DNA of 64,000 bases from NCBI GenBank assembly GCA_023436065.1, contig JAEZKU010000005.1, forward strand, positions 21,592-85,591, given 5' to 3'. Below are positions 25,291-35,295 of the stretch, piece by piece (positions within the stretch are counted from its first letter, which is position 1; each line of letters starts with the position of its first letter). The notes under the pieces are model-generated. The model ran no database searches, was not told where the DNA came from, and saw only the letters and a list, made by a program, of their open reading frames with translations. Both the position numbers and the translations under genes were made by a program. The stretch is from Bacillota bacterium. GTDB taxonomy: Bacteria > Bacillota > Clostridia > Lachnospirales > Lachnospiraceae.

Positions 25291-25327
25291 AAAGGAGCCC
25301 GTCGATTTTCCTGACGGACTCCTTTTA
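25291..25327 (+). terminator. Terminator of the CAP-domain gene
   Basis: A 13-bp stem with one mismatch (25291-25303 with 25313-25325) is followed by a short T-run. It lies just after the stop codon. Confidence 0.7.
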
Positions 25328-25480
25328 CTCTTAACCCCCTGCCGGAGTACCAAAATAATGAAATAACCGAAATGATATTGACATACGTTTCGAAGAATTT
25401 TATCATTATTCTATCAGTTACGACTTATTCTGAGTTATATGAATCAGTTTACTTATAGAAAGCAACAGGGGGTCAGGCAA

Positions 25481-26323
25481 ATGGATCATAATACAGAGGA
25501 ATTGAAATTCTGGTATTATATTGATAATGGGGAGGTCACGGGACCTTTTTCAGAAGAAGAAATGAAGGCACTATATCAGCAGCATATCATAGAGGACAAT
25601 ACCGAGGTGTGGAAGAGTGGTATGTCAGATTGGGTTGAACTCAGCACTACGGAGCTATCAAAGAAGGAGGATTTGAAGCAGCAGCCGAGGAAAAATGAGA
25701 TTAATCATGCCATGCCCTGGATCCTGACATTCTTGCCGGTGCTTTTTGCAGGTGCGATCAGTAGAAAAAGTCTGCCGTTACTGATTATTTTGCTGATCAT
25801 TCATTGCGCCATCGGTATCATGGATTCCGGCATTCTGATAAAGGAAGGAAAAGCGAAGAAAACAATCATATTATGGGCTTTGCTATTGCCGCCGGTGTAC
25901 CTTGTAATCAGAGCCGGATTATTGAAAACCAGAAAAGCAGGTGCTGCCATCTGGTGCCTTTTCTTTGCGTTTGAACTATTTGTCTGTACGACGGTCTTTG
26001 ATATCCCTGCTTTACTGCAGCCTCAAATGAGTGAAACGGTTACCGAGCCTGAGGTGATGACTGAAGCCGGTGGTATCACGGTGGACGACTTTGTGAAAGC
26101 CTATATCAGAAGTCCGAAATATGAGATTCAGGACAAAGAAGAGGGTAAGACCCTCTTTACAATCAGTGGAACGATGGATTATGAAGGTAATGAGGCAGCT
26201 GTAACTGTATTCTTTCAGGTTGAAGAGGACGGCTCCGTACATTTTAAGGAAATGAAAGTAAACGGGATAAGCGGGAAGGCTGAGCTATACTATAGTTTGG
26301 TGGAGGAATTAAAAGTAAAATAG
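25481..26323 (+). CDS. GYF_2 (DUF4339)-domain membrane protein
   Basis: This 280-residue protein has an N-terminal GYF_2 domain (FWYYIDNGEVTGPFSEEEMKALYQQHIIEDNTEVWKSGMSDW, about 8-52; longer motif positions given). Three or four transmembrane helices follow (about 75-185), then an extracytoplasmic C-terminal domain (about 200-280). GYF_2 domains mediate protein contacts; no precise role is known. The ATG at 25481 is preferred because GGGGGTCAGG lies upstream; an in-frame ATG at 25439 has no RBS. Confidence 0.75.
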   Translation: MDHNTEELKFWYYIDNGEVTGPFSEEEMKALYQQHIIEDNTEVWKSGMSDWVELSTTELSKKEDLKQQPRKNEINHAMPWILTFLPVLFAGAISRKSLPLLIILLIIHCAIGIMDSGILIKEGKAKKTIILWALLLPPVYLVIRAGLLKTRKAGAAIWCLFFAFELFVCTTVFDIPALLQPQMSETVTEPEVMTEAGGITVDDFVKAYIRSPKYEIQDKEEGKTLFTISGTMDYEGNEAAVTVFFQVEEDGSVHFKEMKVNGISGKAELYYSLVEELKVK

Positions 26324-26469
26324 AATGAATTAATTAGAAAATTTAATTAATTTAATCATTGATTTTCTTCGTCTCCGGTACTATAATTGCGATATTATTG
26401 TGATTTTATGTTACCACAATTAATTAGATTAATATATTACCATAGAAAGCTTATTGAGGAGACCGAAAG

Positions 26470-27516
26470 ATGAAGTACATTAAAATTTTACTTCTTTGCA
26501 TTCCGTTTACGATTGCAGGATATTTCCTGAAGTGGAATGCTACAATTATGTTCTTTTTAACCTGTGCAGCTATCGTACCGTTGGCGGGCTACTTGGGTGA
26601 AGCCACAGAAGAAATTGCTACTTATACAGGGCCGAAGCTGGGTGGCTTTTTAAATGCTACCTTTGGAAATGCGACAGAGCTGATCATCAGCTTTTTTGCA
26701 ATTAAGGCAGGGTTATTTGACGTTGTTAAGGCGTCACTGGCCGGTTCTGTACTTGGAAATATCCTTCTGGTATTAGGCTGTAGTATTTTTGTTGGCGGCT
26801 TAAAGCATAAGGAATTAAAATACGATTCACAGCTTGGCACCTTCACGGCAACCATGCTGCTGTTTGCGGTAATCGGATTATCGCTTCCTGCAGTTTTTAC
26901 CTGGGGAAAGTCAGAAGAGCTGCTTACCTCCGAATATGAGAGTCTGAGTTATATTATTGCGGTAATTCTGTTGGTCATTTATGTAATCGGTATGATATAC
27001 TCCTTTAAGACACAGAAGGACTTATATGGTGTGGAGCATGCAGAGGATGTGGAAGCAAATTGGTCCCTACCCTTCAGCATCACAGTGCTTGCTGTTGCGA
27101 CGGTACTGATTGCTATCGAATCTGAGCTTTTAGTTGATAGTATCGAGCCTATGACACAAGCAGCTCATATCCCTGAGATGTTCGTCGGTATTATCTTAAT
27201 TCCTATTGTCGGTAATGCCGCTGAGCATACCACTGCCATCATCATGGGAATCAAGAACAAGCTGGATATCTCAATAGAGATCGCGGTGGGCTCCAGTCTG
27301 CAGATCGCTTTATTTGTTATTCCTGCATCGGTATTAATCAGCTTACTCTATTCACCAATGAGCATTGTGTTTAAACCGATTGAATTATTCCTATTCGGTG
27401 CCAGTGTATTAATCGCCAATCAGGTAGTAAAGGCCGGGCGGTCGAACTGGATGGAGGGTTTGAAGCTGATGAGTGTATACCTGATCGCGGCAATCGGCTT
27501 CTACATCGTAGGGTAA
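26470..27516 (+). CDS. Ca2+/H+ antiporter (Cax family)
   Basis: This 348-residue protein has about 11 transmembrane helices and the two alpha-repeat signatures of the cation/Ca2+ exchanger superfamily: FGNATELIISF and GNAAEHTTAI, which carry the ion-binding Glu residues. An acidic stretch between the halves (EHAEDVEANW) is usual. It should export Ca2+ in exchange for H+. TTGAGGAG precedes the ATG. Confidence 0.92.
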   Translation: MKYIKILLLCIPFTIAGYFLKWNATIMFFLTCAAIVPLAGYLGEATEEIATYTGPKLGGFLNATFGNATELIISFFAIKAGLFDVVKASLAGSVLGNILLVLGCSIFVGGLKHKELKYDSQLGTFTATMLLFAVIGLSLPAVFTWGKSEELLTSEYESLSYIIAVILLVIYVIGMIYSFKTQKDLYGVEHAEDVEANWSLPFSITVLAVATVLIAIESELLVDSIEPMTQAAHIPEMFVGIILIPIVGNAAEHTTAIIMGIKNKLDISIEIAVGSSLQIALFVIPASVLISLLYSPMSIVFKPIELFLFGASVLIANQVVKAGRSNWMEGLKLMSVYLIAAIGFYIVG

Positions 27517-27580
27517 TGCCTGATCGTGCCTTCAGTCCGCTTGGCAGAACGGTTATGTAATGGATCATCCATAAACGAAT

Positions 27581-27676
27581 AAAAGTATAATAGAGACAGC
27601 CAGTAATTCTCTGCAACGCTAACAGTCAAGCAGATTAGGAGAGTACGTAATTGGTGTCTGTCTCCATTATACTTTT
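27581..27676. terminator. Bidirectional terminator / long stem-loop between cax and lacZ
   Basis: Nineteen bases (27581-27599) pair with 27658-27676, with one A/C mismatch, around a 58-nt insert that can itself partly fold. A T-run follows on the right and an A-run precedes on the left. The insert is long for a plain terminator. Confidence 0.65.
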
Positions 27677-27690
27677 TTTATTGTACTTTT

Positions 27691-30600
27691 CTAATTCCAA
27701 TCCATCCAGAGGGAATATGCAAAGTTCTCTTCGTTCAAACGATATTTCTCCAGAAGCTCCGGACCACAGCTGTTGGAACCTATTCCGCTCATCTTATAGT
27801 CAATGCAGAGGATGTGATAAGGGGCCTTCATCAGTTCATAATTATGCTTCTTAACCGTTAATTCCTCTTGGGTGTAAGCGGAAGCATGAAAGGAGAAATC
27901 TTTCTCTGAGGTCACTGTAAGGATGGGTAGTGGATCAGCACTGTAAGCACTCAGGTATCTGCAGCCACAATGGGAACCGTTCTCCTGGGGAAAGATATAG
28001 TCTTCATACATCTCGTCAACAGTCTGCTCAAACAGACCGACATAGGAGGCTCGGTGCTTATCGATATAGCTCTCTGACGGGCCGTAGCCATAATATTTCA
28101 CACGGTCATATTCCTTTGGCAGGAATAATCTTAGACCAAAGCGAGGAAGATATGGCATCAGAATATTGCGGTGTACCTTAATATCTACAGAGATACCTCC
28201 ATTCGGGAATACACTCCATGTCACGGTTAGATCAAGGATATGCTCCCGTTGGATTGCCGCTAGAGCAAGCTTGACCTGAATCTTAAGTCCGTCATCAGGA
28301 GTATGCGCTACATCAGTTTCATATACCCGGACCGTGGTTCTGTCATAGCCGGCATGCTCCCAATCCTTGCGGATGTATTGATCGTTATCCGTCGGTGCAC
28401 GCCAAATATTATACTCCATCGGCTGCATCAGAAGCCTTCGGTTATTCACTGTCATATCATCAAACAGACCGGTCAGCTTATTGAAGGTATAGGAGAAGCG
28501 GTTTCCTGACACTTGTAATCGATTCTCGGTCTCCTGATAATGCAGCTCGGTCTTATTTTGGTCGGCAGACGATTCTTTTATCATGAAAGAGCTGTTGATG
28601 GCTTCCTTGATCAAAAGCTGGTCAAATCCAAGCTCATGTCCGGGTGCTGTGAAGGGAAGTGCGGATTTCTGAAGATAGCGTAACAGCAGGTAGGTGATTC
28701 CCTCCTCAGGGACATTATAATGCAGCTTAAACTCCCGGCTGGTATGGGGGGGTATATCAAGTTCACGGAGGAACCCTTCTGCGATGGTTATTCCGTCCTT
28801 TTGAAGCTCATAGGACAGACTCAGGAAATCCTTTGTGTTAGTAAAATCAAGCTTATTTTCAAGCTGAATGATGCCTTCCTCAGCCGAGACCAGATTTGCT
28901 CGAACAGGTCGTAAAACATTCTTATATTCCTTAAGGCTTGGACTCACGGTACGGTCAGGATACACCAAACCGTCGATACAGAAATTGCCGTCATGAGGAA
29001 ATTCTCCGGAGTCTCCTCCGTAGGCGTAGCGCTTCCTGCCATCCTCTGTTTCTCCGAGAAGGATGGCATGGTCACACCATTCCCAGACAAACGCACCGAT
29101 AAAGCTTTTCTCATGATAGAGCTTGACCATGTAATCCTCCAGATCTCCCGGTCCATTCCCCATTGCGTGGCAGAATTCACAGAGCATATAAGGCTTCTTG
29201 AGATCGGGCTGACTGAAATACTGTTCGATACTCTCTATGGAGTCATACATCTTACTGTACACATCGAGAATGGACAGATCGCAGTCATCTCCCTTGGCAT
29301 GGACGCTTCCTTCGTAATGCAGAAGGCGGGTATCATCATAGCCCTTAATCCATCTGCCTGCTTTCTCAAAGCTGGGACCCCAGCCGCTTTCATTCCCCAT
29401 GGACCACATCAGGATACAGGGATGATTCTTATCCCTGTGTACATTGCGCTGTTCACGATCCAGAACAATAGCATCTGAGATCTCATTCTTAGCAATATCA
29501 CAATACGTATGCTCATAAGAACCGGAATAGAAGTTGACGACTCCATGGGTCTCAAGATCTGCCTCTCCAATTACATAGAAGCCGTATTCATCACAGAGCT
29601 CTGTAAACCATGGGGCATTTGGATAATGACTGGTACGAATTGCATTGATATTATGCTGCTTCATCAGGGAGAGGTCCTTCAGGGCTTGCTCCCTGCTGAT
29701 GGTGTAACCGGTAACAGGGTCGCTGTCATGGCGATTCACACCCTTGAGCTTAATGGGTACGTTATTGAGTAAAAGGACATTATCTTTTATCTCTACTTTC
29801 CGAATGCCCACCTTTTGCATAATTACCTCTTCCCGGGTACTTAATCTGAGAGTATAAAGGTTAGGCTCTTCGGCATTCCATAGAAGAGGCTTCATTACGG
29901 TTAATTCCAAGGAGCAATCTGTTGCGTTAGCTTCCCCTATGAGCTGATTTCCCTGGTAAAGCTGTCCGATCACCGGTATAGGAGCATCCGGGTATTCGAG
30001 GCTGACTTGAAGGACTGCCTGAGAGCAATCTTCGTTCAGTTTGGTCTTCACGAAGAAGTCACGAATATGCTCCTTGGCCCTGGTGATCAGGGATACATCG
30101 CGAAAGATGCCTGACATGCGGAATTTATCCTGATCCTCATAATAGCTCCCAAGGCACCACTTCATCACCAGAATGGCAAGTACATTTTCACCTGTTTTTA
30201 AGTGAGAGGTAACATCAAATTCACTCGGAGAATGGGATACCTGACTGAAGCCGATAAAGGTACCGTTCAGCCAGACATAGAAGCAGGAATCAACACCCTC
30301 GAAATACAGGTAATTAAGCTGATTGAGCTGTTCCTCTGTCATCTCGAAACGATGGATATAACATCCGCAAGGGTTGTTCTCCTCGGGAACATAAGGGAGA
30401 TCGTAAGGGAAGGGATAGTTGACATTCGTGTATTGATGTTTGTCATAACCGTAGTTCTGCCAACAGCCGGGAACAGGGATACTGTCATAGCTGTCTGAGT
30501 CAAAGGATGGGAGGAAGAAGTCGTCCTCAATCTCGTAACGGTTAGGATAAAGGCGAAACCTCCATAAGCCGTTCAAAGAACGGATTCTTGTGTTCTTCGG

Positions 30601-30693
30601 ATCGCTTGCATATCTAGGGACATAGTAGGCACGGTTTGGCATCGTACCGACGTGCAGATTCTTTATATCTTCATAATATTTTGGTAATTTCAT
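27691..30693 (-). CDS. lacZ: GH2 beta-galactosidase
   Basis: This 1000-residue enzyme has the five-domain LacZ layout. There is a sugar-binding jelly roll (about 45-215), Ig-like domains on both sides of a TIM barrel (about 320-600), and a C-terminal beta-galactosidase small chain (about 720-995). The acid/base Glu is in WSMGNESGWG and the nucleophile Glu in LCEFCHAMGNGPG. It hydrolyses terminal beta-galactosides in the cytoplasm. It is divergent from an AraC regulator, probably its activator. No lactose transporter is adjacent. Confidence 0.95.
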   Translation of the reverse strand: MKLPKYYEDIKNLHVGTMPNRAYYVPRYASDPKNTRIRSLNGLWRFRLYPNRYEIEDDFFLPSFDSDSYDSIPVPGCWQNYGYDKHQYTNVNYPFPYDLPYVPEENNPCGCYIHRFEMTEEQLNQLNYLYFEGVDSCFYVWLNGTFIGFSQVSHSPSEFDVTSHLKTGENVLAILVMKWCLGSYYEDQDKFRMSGIFRDVSLITRAKEHIRDFFVKTKLNEDCSQAVLQVSLEYPDAPIPVIGQLYQGNQLIGEANATDCSLELTVMKPLLWNAEEPNLYTLRLSTREEVIMQKVGIRKVEIKDNVLLLNNVPIKLKGVNRHDSDPVTGYTISREQALKDLSLMKQHNINAIRTSHYPNAPWFTELCDEYGFYVIGEADLETHGVVNFYSGSYEHTYCDIAKNEISDAIVLDREQRNVHRDKNHPCILMWSMGNESGWGPSFEKAGRWIKGYDDTRLLHYEGSVHAKGDDCDLSILDVYSKMYDSIESIEQYFSQPDLKKPYMLCEFCHAMGNGPGDLEDYMVKLYHEKSFIGAFVWEWCDHAILLGETEDGRKRYAYGGDSGEFPHDGNFCIDGLVYPDRTVSPSLKEYKNVLRPVRANLVSAEEGIIQLENKLDFTNTKDFLSLSYELQKDGITIAEGFLRELDIPPHTSREFKLHYNVPEEGITYLLLRYLQKSALPFTAPGHELGFDQLLIKEAINSSFMIKESSADQNKTELHYQETENRLQVSGNRFSYTFNKLTGLFDDMTVNNRRLLMQPMEYNIWRAPTDNDQYIRKDWEHAGYDRTTVRVYETDVAHTPDDGLKIQVKLALAAIQREHILDLTVTWSVFPNGGISVDIKVHRNILMPYLPRFGLRLFLPKEYDRVKYYGYGPSESYIDKHRASYVGLFEQTVDEMYEDYIFPQENGSHCGCRYLSAYSADPLPILTVTSEKDFSFHASAYTQEELTVKKHNYELMKAPYHILCIDYKMSGIGSNSCGPELLEKYRLNEENFAYSLWMDWN

Positions 30694-30916
30694 AGGGTAC
30701 CGTCACCTTTCCGGAGTATTCATGTATATCCTTCATTTTATCATTGAGATAGGATTTATCTATGACTAATCTTGCTCAATATATGGACAAAATAATATTA
30801 CTCTGATAACATAATCTTAAAATAAGAGGGAGAAATCGAGTACATACCCATACAAAAATGAACTTGCGGGATGATTTCACCGGGTTTGGTATTAGCTGAA
30901 GGGAGGAATACATAGG

Positions 30917-31765
30917 ATGCTGAATTACTCAGGCTATTATAATCAAGGCGATGACGACCTTCCAAATGACTGTCTGGAACTGTTTGTTAAGAGCAGCGGT
31001 CATTATAAACTGCTTCAGTTGAAGAAGCTGCGAACCTACCGACCTCAGGGCAGAAGAGACTACCAGCTGCTATATGTAGCTGAGGGAGCAGCACATTTTG
31101 TGGTTGGTGATAGGCGATATGATGTGACAAAGGGAGGAGTATTCATCTATCATCCGGAGATACCTCAGGATTATTATTATGTTCTTTCGGAGAAGCCTGA
31201 TATTTATTGGATTCATTTTACGGGCTGGGGAGTTGAGAGACTTCTGACAGGTCTTGGATTAACATCGGAGCAACCGATTTTACTACAGGCAAGGGAGGAA
31301 CTCCCGGAATTGTTTGAGAAGATTATTATAGAACTCAGGCTTGACCGTTTTCAGAGAATGGAGATGACAGAAGCTTATTTGCGTCAGTTATTTATTATGA
31401 TAGCCCGGCTAAACCAGACCTCAGAGCGGGATAGAACGGGGTATCATTCCATGCTTGACCAGGTGATGAATCAATTTCACCATGAATATCAATCAGAAAT
31501 CAATATTGCAGAATACGCAAAGCGAAATCATATCAGCTGTTCCTGGTTTATAAGAGAATTCAAAAAATATACCGGATACTCTCCAAAACAATATATTACT
31601 AATCTTCGTCTGCAGCACGCCAAGGAGCTTTTACACAATCATTCTCTGCCAATCAGTGAAATAGCCACCCTAGTCGGTTACGAGGATCAGCTGTACTTTA
31701 GCCGCATCTTCCGCAAATATACAGGCCTCTCCCCAAGAGAATACCGGGCAAAAAGCCCAGACTGA
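30917..31765 (+). CDS. AraC-family regulator, likely of lacZ
   Basis: This 282-residue protein has an N-terminal AraC cupin domain (about 25-150; LLYVAEGAAHFVVGDRRYDV and the HPEIPQDYYYV hairpin) and a C-terminal double HTH (about 185-280; YAKRNHISCSWFIREFKKYT, then ISEIATLVGYEDQLYFSRIF). GGGAGG lies 10 nt before the ATG. It is divergent from lacZ with 223 bp between starts. Confidence 0.88.
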   Translation: MLNYSGYYNQGDDDLPNDCLELFVKSSGHYKLLQLKKLRTYRPQGRRDYQLLYVAEGAAHFVVGDRRYDVTKGGVFIYHPEIPQDYYYVLSEKPDIYWIHFTGWGVERLLTGLGLTSEQPILLQAREELPELFEKIIIELRLDRFQRMEMTEAYLRQLFIMIARLNQTSERDRTGYHSMLDQVMNQFHHEYQSEINIAEYAKRNHISCSWFIREFKKYTGYSPKQYITNLRLQHAKELLHNHSLPISEIATLVGYEDQLYFSRIFRKYTGLSPREYRAKSPD

Positions 31766-31823
31766 CATAGTCGGATCCATCTTTGATAAATAAAATACAA
31801 TCTAGACTATCTTAACTATCCCT

Positions 31824-31876
31824 TTCTAGAGAACAGGTGCGAGCGACAGGGAAGTCGCTTCGCACCGTCCCTAGAA
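31824..31876. repeat. GC-rich hairpin between convergent AraC and GH3 genes
   Basis: An outer TTCTAG/CTAGAA stem encloses GGTGCGAGCGAC (31836-31847) pairing with GTCGCTTCGCACC, with one bulged base, around AGGGA. No T-run follows. It may be a terminator variant or a structured element. Confidence 0.5.
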
Positions 31877-31891
31877 TGAAAATTTTGTATC

Positions 31892-34183
31892 CTATTTAAT
31901 GAGCTTCGAGATCAGCTGATCCACGATTCCTTTGTCGATCCCGAAGGAGGAGAAGGAGCGCAGAGAATGAATTGGCATACTCTTCATCATCTCCAGCATC
32001 ATTGCCTGACCGGTGGGATCATTATCCGAATCTGAACCCTCCGGGAAGAAGGCACTCATCATCTGATCAATTACAGCCTGCGGATTATCCGCATAGGCCA
32101 GAACATCCGCTAAGGTGGTGCGGTCATCCATCAGGAACGGACGCTCTACGGTACTTTCCAACAGTACGGTATCGCTTAAAACAATATCTCGCGAGGATTT
32201 ACCGATCAGAATCTCGAAATCTCCGCCTTCAGCGTACCAATCCTCAAGCTCTGTATCATAGAATGCAAAGTCACGCTTACTTAATGTAAATTCGACTATC
32301 TTTTCTTCTCCGGGAGCAAGACCGATCTTCTCAAAGCCCTTAAGCTCTTTGACGGGACGTATCACGCTGGCTTCCTTATCATGAACATATAGCTGAACAA
32401 TTTCTTTGCCAAACCGTGTTCCTGTATTCTTTACCTTTACGAATACCTCCAGCTTGTCCGTGTCCTTAATCAAAAGCTTACCGTCTTTACGGGTAGTTGT
32501 AACTCCTGCAACCTTGAGCTTTAAGTCGCTGTACTCGAAGGAGGTATAGCTGAGACCATAGCCAAAGGGGAACAGGACCTCCATATCCTTGCTGTCATAA
32601 TAGCGGTAGCCGATAAATACGCCTTCATGATATTCCACGGTACGATTGGTTCCCGGGAAATTCAAATAGGAGGGGTTGTCCTGAAGTCTTAAGGGGAAGG
32701 ATTCGGCGAGTTTACCGCTCGGGTTAACATCTCCATATAACAGATCGATGGTAGCATCACCGACAGCCTGGCCGCTCAGATATACTTCGAGAACAGCACG
32801 AACCTTATTGATCCAAGGCATTGCTACAGGAGAACCATTATGCAGAACAACGACTGTATTGGGCTGTACCTTAACAATCTCTTCAATCAGTGTATTCTGA
32901 CAGTCGGGAAGATTGATATGAGTACGGTCATAGCCCTCACTCTCATAAGCATCCGGAAGTCCTGCGAAGATCACGGCAATCTGTGCTTCCGCTGCCAGCT
33001 TCTTCGCCTTCTCGAGTTCAGAAGCCTCCAGCGTATCCGCATCTAAATCATAACCCTTAGCATAAGACACATTGCAGCCTCTTGCGCTGGACAGAGCATC
33101 GGATATCTTGAAGCAATTAATATGACTGGAGCCACCACCCTGGAAACGGGGCTTCTCAGCAAATTCACCAATGAAGGCAACCTTGTCAGTCTTTTTCAGG
33201 GGCAGGAGCTGATTATCATTCTTTAATAGTACAGCACATTCTCCGGCGATTTTTCTGGCAATTTCATGATGTGCTTCTTTATCATAGGCTGCATTAGGCT
33301 TTTTACCATCATAATATTTCTGTATCAGCTCAAGAACTCGTGTGACAGCTGTATCCAGCTCCTCCATCGAGATTTGTCCGGCTTTTACAGCATCTACAAT
33401 AGCCTGATCTGTCGATCCGTCTGAAGCCGGCATCTCAAGATCAAGACCGGCACGCAGTGCTCTCACTCTGTCATTCATAGCGCCCCAGTCAGTCATGACA
33501 AGGCCCTTAAAGCCCCATTCCTCCCTAAGAACCTTATTCAATAACCAGTCGTTTTCACAGGAGTAAACTCCATTGATACAGTTATAGGAGCACATGATGG
33601 TCCAGGGCTGTGCCTTTTTAACGATTTTTTCAAAGGCGGTGAGATAGATTTCGCGTAGCGTACGCTCGTCAACCTCAGAGCTGATACTCATTCTTCTGGT
33701 TTCCTGATTGTTGGCTGCAAAATGCTTCACACTAGTGCCGACATTTTTACTTTGGACGCCATTCACATAGTAAGCAGCCAATTCTCCTGCCACATAAGGG
33801 TCCTCAGAGAAATATTCGAAGTTTCTTCCACAAAGAGGAGAACGCTTCATATTTACTGCAGGACCAAGAATCGTAGATATTTCCTCAGCCTGGCATTCCT
33901 CGCCTAAAGTGGCACCGAGGGTATAGGCAAGCTCCCGGTCGAAGGAACAGGAGAGTGCACTGGCAGCCGGAAAACATACTGCTTTAATACTGCCAAGCAG
34001 ACCGACGTGGTCACCTGAATTATCCTGCTTACGTAACCCGTGAGGACCATCACTTACCATAACCTCAGGGAGACCTAAGCGCTCTACGGCTTTTGTATGC
34101 CAGAAATCCGCTCCGGAACATAACCCGGCCTTTTCCTCGAGGGTCATTTCAGATAATAGCTTGTTAATATTGATGGAACTCAT
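31892..34183 (-). CDS. GH3 family beta-glucosidase
   Basis: This 763-residue glycosidase has the GH3 barrel (nucleophile Asp in GLVMTDWGAMNDR), the alpha/beta sandwich (AVIFAGLPDAYESEGYDRTHINLP carries the usual acid/base region), and the fibronectin III-like domain (VKNTGTRFGKEIVQLYVHD). The layout resembles clostridial BglB-type beta-glucosidases. No signal peptide is seen, so it should split imported cello- or other beta-gluco-oligosaccharides. The last 80 residues after the Fn3 domain (DDRTTLADVLAYADNPQAV onward) form an extra helical tail. AAGGAGG precedes the ATG. It follows the ABC importer operon on the same strand. Confidence 0.9.
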   Translation of the reverse strand: MSSININKLLSEMTLEEKAGLCSGADFWHTKAVERLGLPEVMVSDGPHGLRKQDNSGDHVGLLGSIKAVCFPAASALSCSFDRELAYTLGATLGEECQAEEISTILGPAVNMKRSPLCGRNFEYFSEDPYVAGELAAYYVNGVQSKNVGTSVKHFAANNQETRRMSISSEVDERTLREIYLTAFEKIVKKAQPWTIMCSYNCINGVYSCENDWLLNKVLREEWGFKGLVMTDWGAMNDRVRALRAGLDLEMPASDGSTDQAIVDAVKAGQISMEELDTAVTRVLELIQKYYDGKKPNAAYDKEAHHEIARKIAGECAVLLKNDNQLLPLKKTDKVAFIGEFAEKPRFQGGGSSHINCFKISDALSSARGCNVSYAKGYDLDADTLEASELEKAKKLAAEAQIAVIFAGLPDAYESEGYDRTHINLPDCQNTLIEEIVKVQPNTVVVLHNGSPVAMPWINKVRAVLEVYLSGQAVGDATIDLLYGDVNPSGKLAESFPLRLQDNPSYLNFPGTNRTVEYHEGVFIGYRYYDSKDMEVLFPFGYGLSYTSFEYSDLKLKVAGVTTTRKDGKLLIKDTDKLEVFVKVKNTGTRFGKEIVQLYVHDKEASVIRPVKELKGFEKIGLAPGEEKIVEFTLSKRDFAFYDTELEDWYAEGGDFEILIGKSSRDIVLSDTVLLESTVERPFLMDDRTTLADVLAYADNPQAVIDQMMSAFFPEGSDSDNDPTGQAMMLEMMKSMPIHSLRSFSSFGIDKGIVDQLISKLIK

Positions 34184-34271
34184 AAAATCCTCCTTTCAAA
34201 TCGTACCTATCATATAGCTAACAGGATCATTTTCATTATGCTTCGTAAGGAAAAGCTTTTGAGAATATGAG

Positions 34272-34319
34272 GGAGTACGATAGCAATGAGGGATTAACCT
34301 TACGATGCAATCGTACTCC
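34272..34319. repeat. Hairpin in the leader of the GH3 beta-glucosidase
   Basis: GGAGTACGAT (34272-34281) pairs perfectly with 34310-34319 around a 28-nt loop. It lies 89 bp upstream of the GH3 gene on the minus strand, between it and the cloverleaf element. Confidence 0.45.
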
Positions 34320-34333
34320 TAAGTATTGACGAT

Positions 34334-34454
34334 AGCAAAGGTGTCAAAGCACCGAAGGTGCTTTTCGAATATTAGTCCTTGCTATGCAAGCTTGCTTGTG
34401 ATGGCAAGGACTAATGTCCGGAAAAACGTGCGCAGCACTTTTGACACTTTTGCT
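34334..34454. repeat. Cloverleaf-like nested palindrome element, copy A
   Basis: The outer stem AGCAAAGGTGTCAAA (34334-34348) pairs with 34439-34454. Inside lie a left side hairpin GCACC-GAA-GGTGC (34349-34361) and an inner 12-bp perfect stem ATTAGTCCTTGC (34371-34382)/GCAAGGACTAAT (34404-34415). The apex carries the palindrome GCAAGCTTGC (34386-34395). A right side hairpin GTGC-GCA-GCAC follows (34428-34438). The same plan recurs at 43675-43817 with different stem sequences. It sits between the importer ATPase gene and the GH3 gene. Confidence 0.75.
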
Positions 34455-34479
34455 TATATTATAACAATAAAAAAATATC

Positions 34480-35295
34480 TTAACCTACAGTAGATAAATC
34501 CCATTCCTCATAAATCTTGGGAACGTCGCTGATCAAACGCTTTGTGTAATCTGCCTTCGGATTGAGAATAACATCATCAGCTGTGCCGCGCTCTACAAAC
34601 TTACCATGCTCCATGATGTATACGGAGTCTGAGATGTAGTAAGCAAGACCGATATCATGAGTAATGAAGATGATGGTCATTCCGATTTCATTGCGCAGGT
34701 TTAATAACATATCCAAAATCGTAGCACGGGAACATGCATCAATCATGGAGGTTGGCTCATCTGCAAGAAGTATCTTCGGCTTGAGCAGGAAGATACGTGC
34801 AATCATGAGACGCTGCATCTGTCCGCCGGAAAGCTCGAAAGGATACTTATTGGTAAGCTCTGCAAACTTTAAGTTAACGAAGCTGCAAGCTTCCGTCATC
34901 ATTTCTATCTTCTTCTCCATCGGGAGGTGTCTGCCACCGCGCATATTGATACAGTCAAGCAGAACGCGGTCTATCTTATTGAATACATTATAGGAGGAGA
35001 AGGGATCCTGAAAAATCGCCTGAATTTCCTTCCAGTATTTCTTCTTTTTGTTTCTGGTGCTGATATCAAGCGGTTTATCCTGAAAGAAAATCTGTCCTTC
35101 CGTTACGCTGATCAGACCGAGGAGCATCTTGCTGATGGTCGTTTTACCACTACCGGATTCACCTACGATGGAGACAAGCTCACCCTCGTGAAATTCGAAA
35201 TCGACATGGTCAACAGCAACGGTTTTCTTATCACCAAAGCCGAATACCTTTGTGACGCCCTTCCCGCTTAAACACATGGGTCTTGTATCACTCAT
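34480..35295 (-). CDS. ABC transporter ATP-binding protein (DppF/OppF-like)
   Basis: This 271-residue ATPase energises the importer encoded just upstream. It has Walker A GESGSGKTTISK, signature LSGGQMQRLMIAR and Walker B ILLADEPTSMID. The Asp-for-Ala-Leu change in the D-loop region (SMID) is mild. The start at 35295 has AGGAGG 9 nt upstream; an in-frame ATG at 35301 is too close. It overlaps the preceding ATPase gene by 8 bp, so the two are translationally coupled. Confidence 0.9.
   Translation of the reverse strand: MSDTRPMCLSGKGVTKVFGFGDKKTVAVDHVDFEFHEGELVSIVGESGSGKTTISKMLLGLISVTEGQIFFQDKPLDISTRNKKKKYWKEIQAIFQDPFSSYNVFNKIDRVLLDCINMRGGRHLPMEKKIEMMTEACSFVNLKFAELTNKYPFELSGGQMQRLMIARIFLLKPKILLADEPTSMIDACSRATILDMLLNLRNEIGMTIIFITHDIGLAYYISDSVYIMEHGKFVERGTADDVILNPKADYTKRLISDVPKIYEEWDLSTVG

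Noticed and set aside
34272..34454. Terminator of the ABC importer operon
   Set aside because: The structured region after the last ATPase gene could stop transcription, but the cloverleaf has no T-run in the right place, and the same structure recurs at 43675 in a different context.
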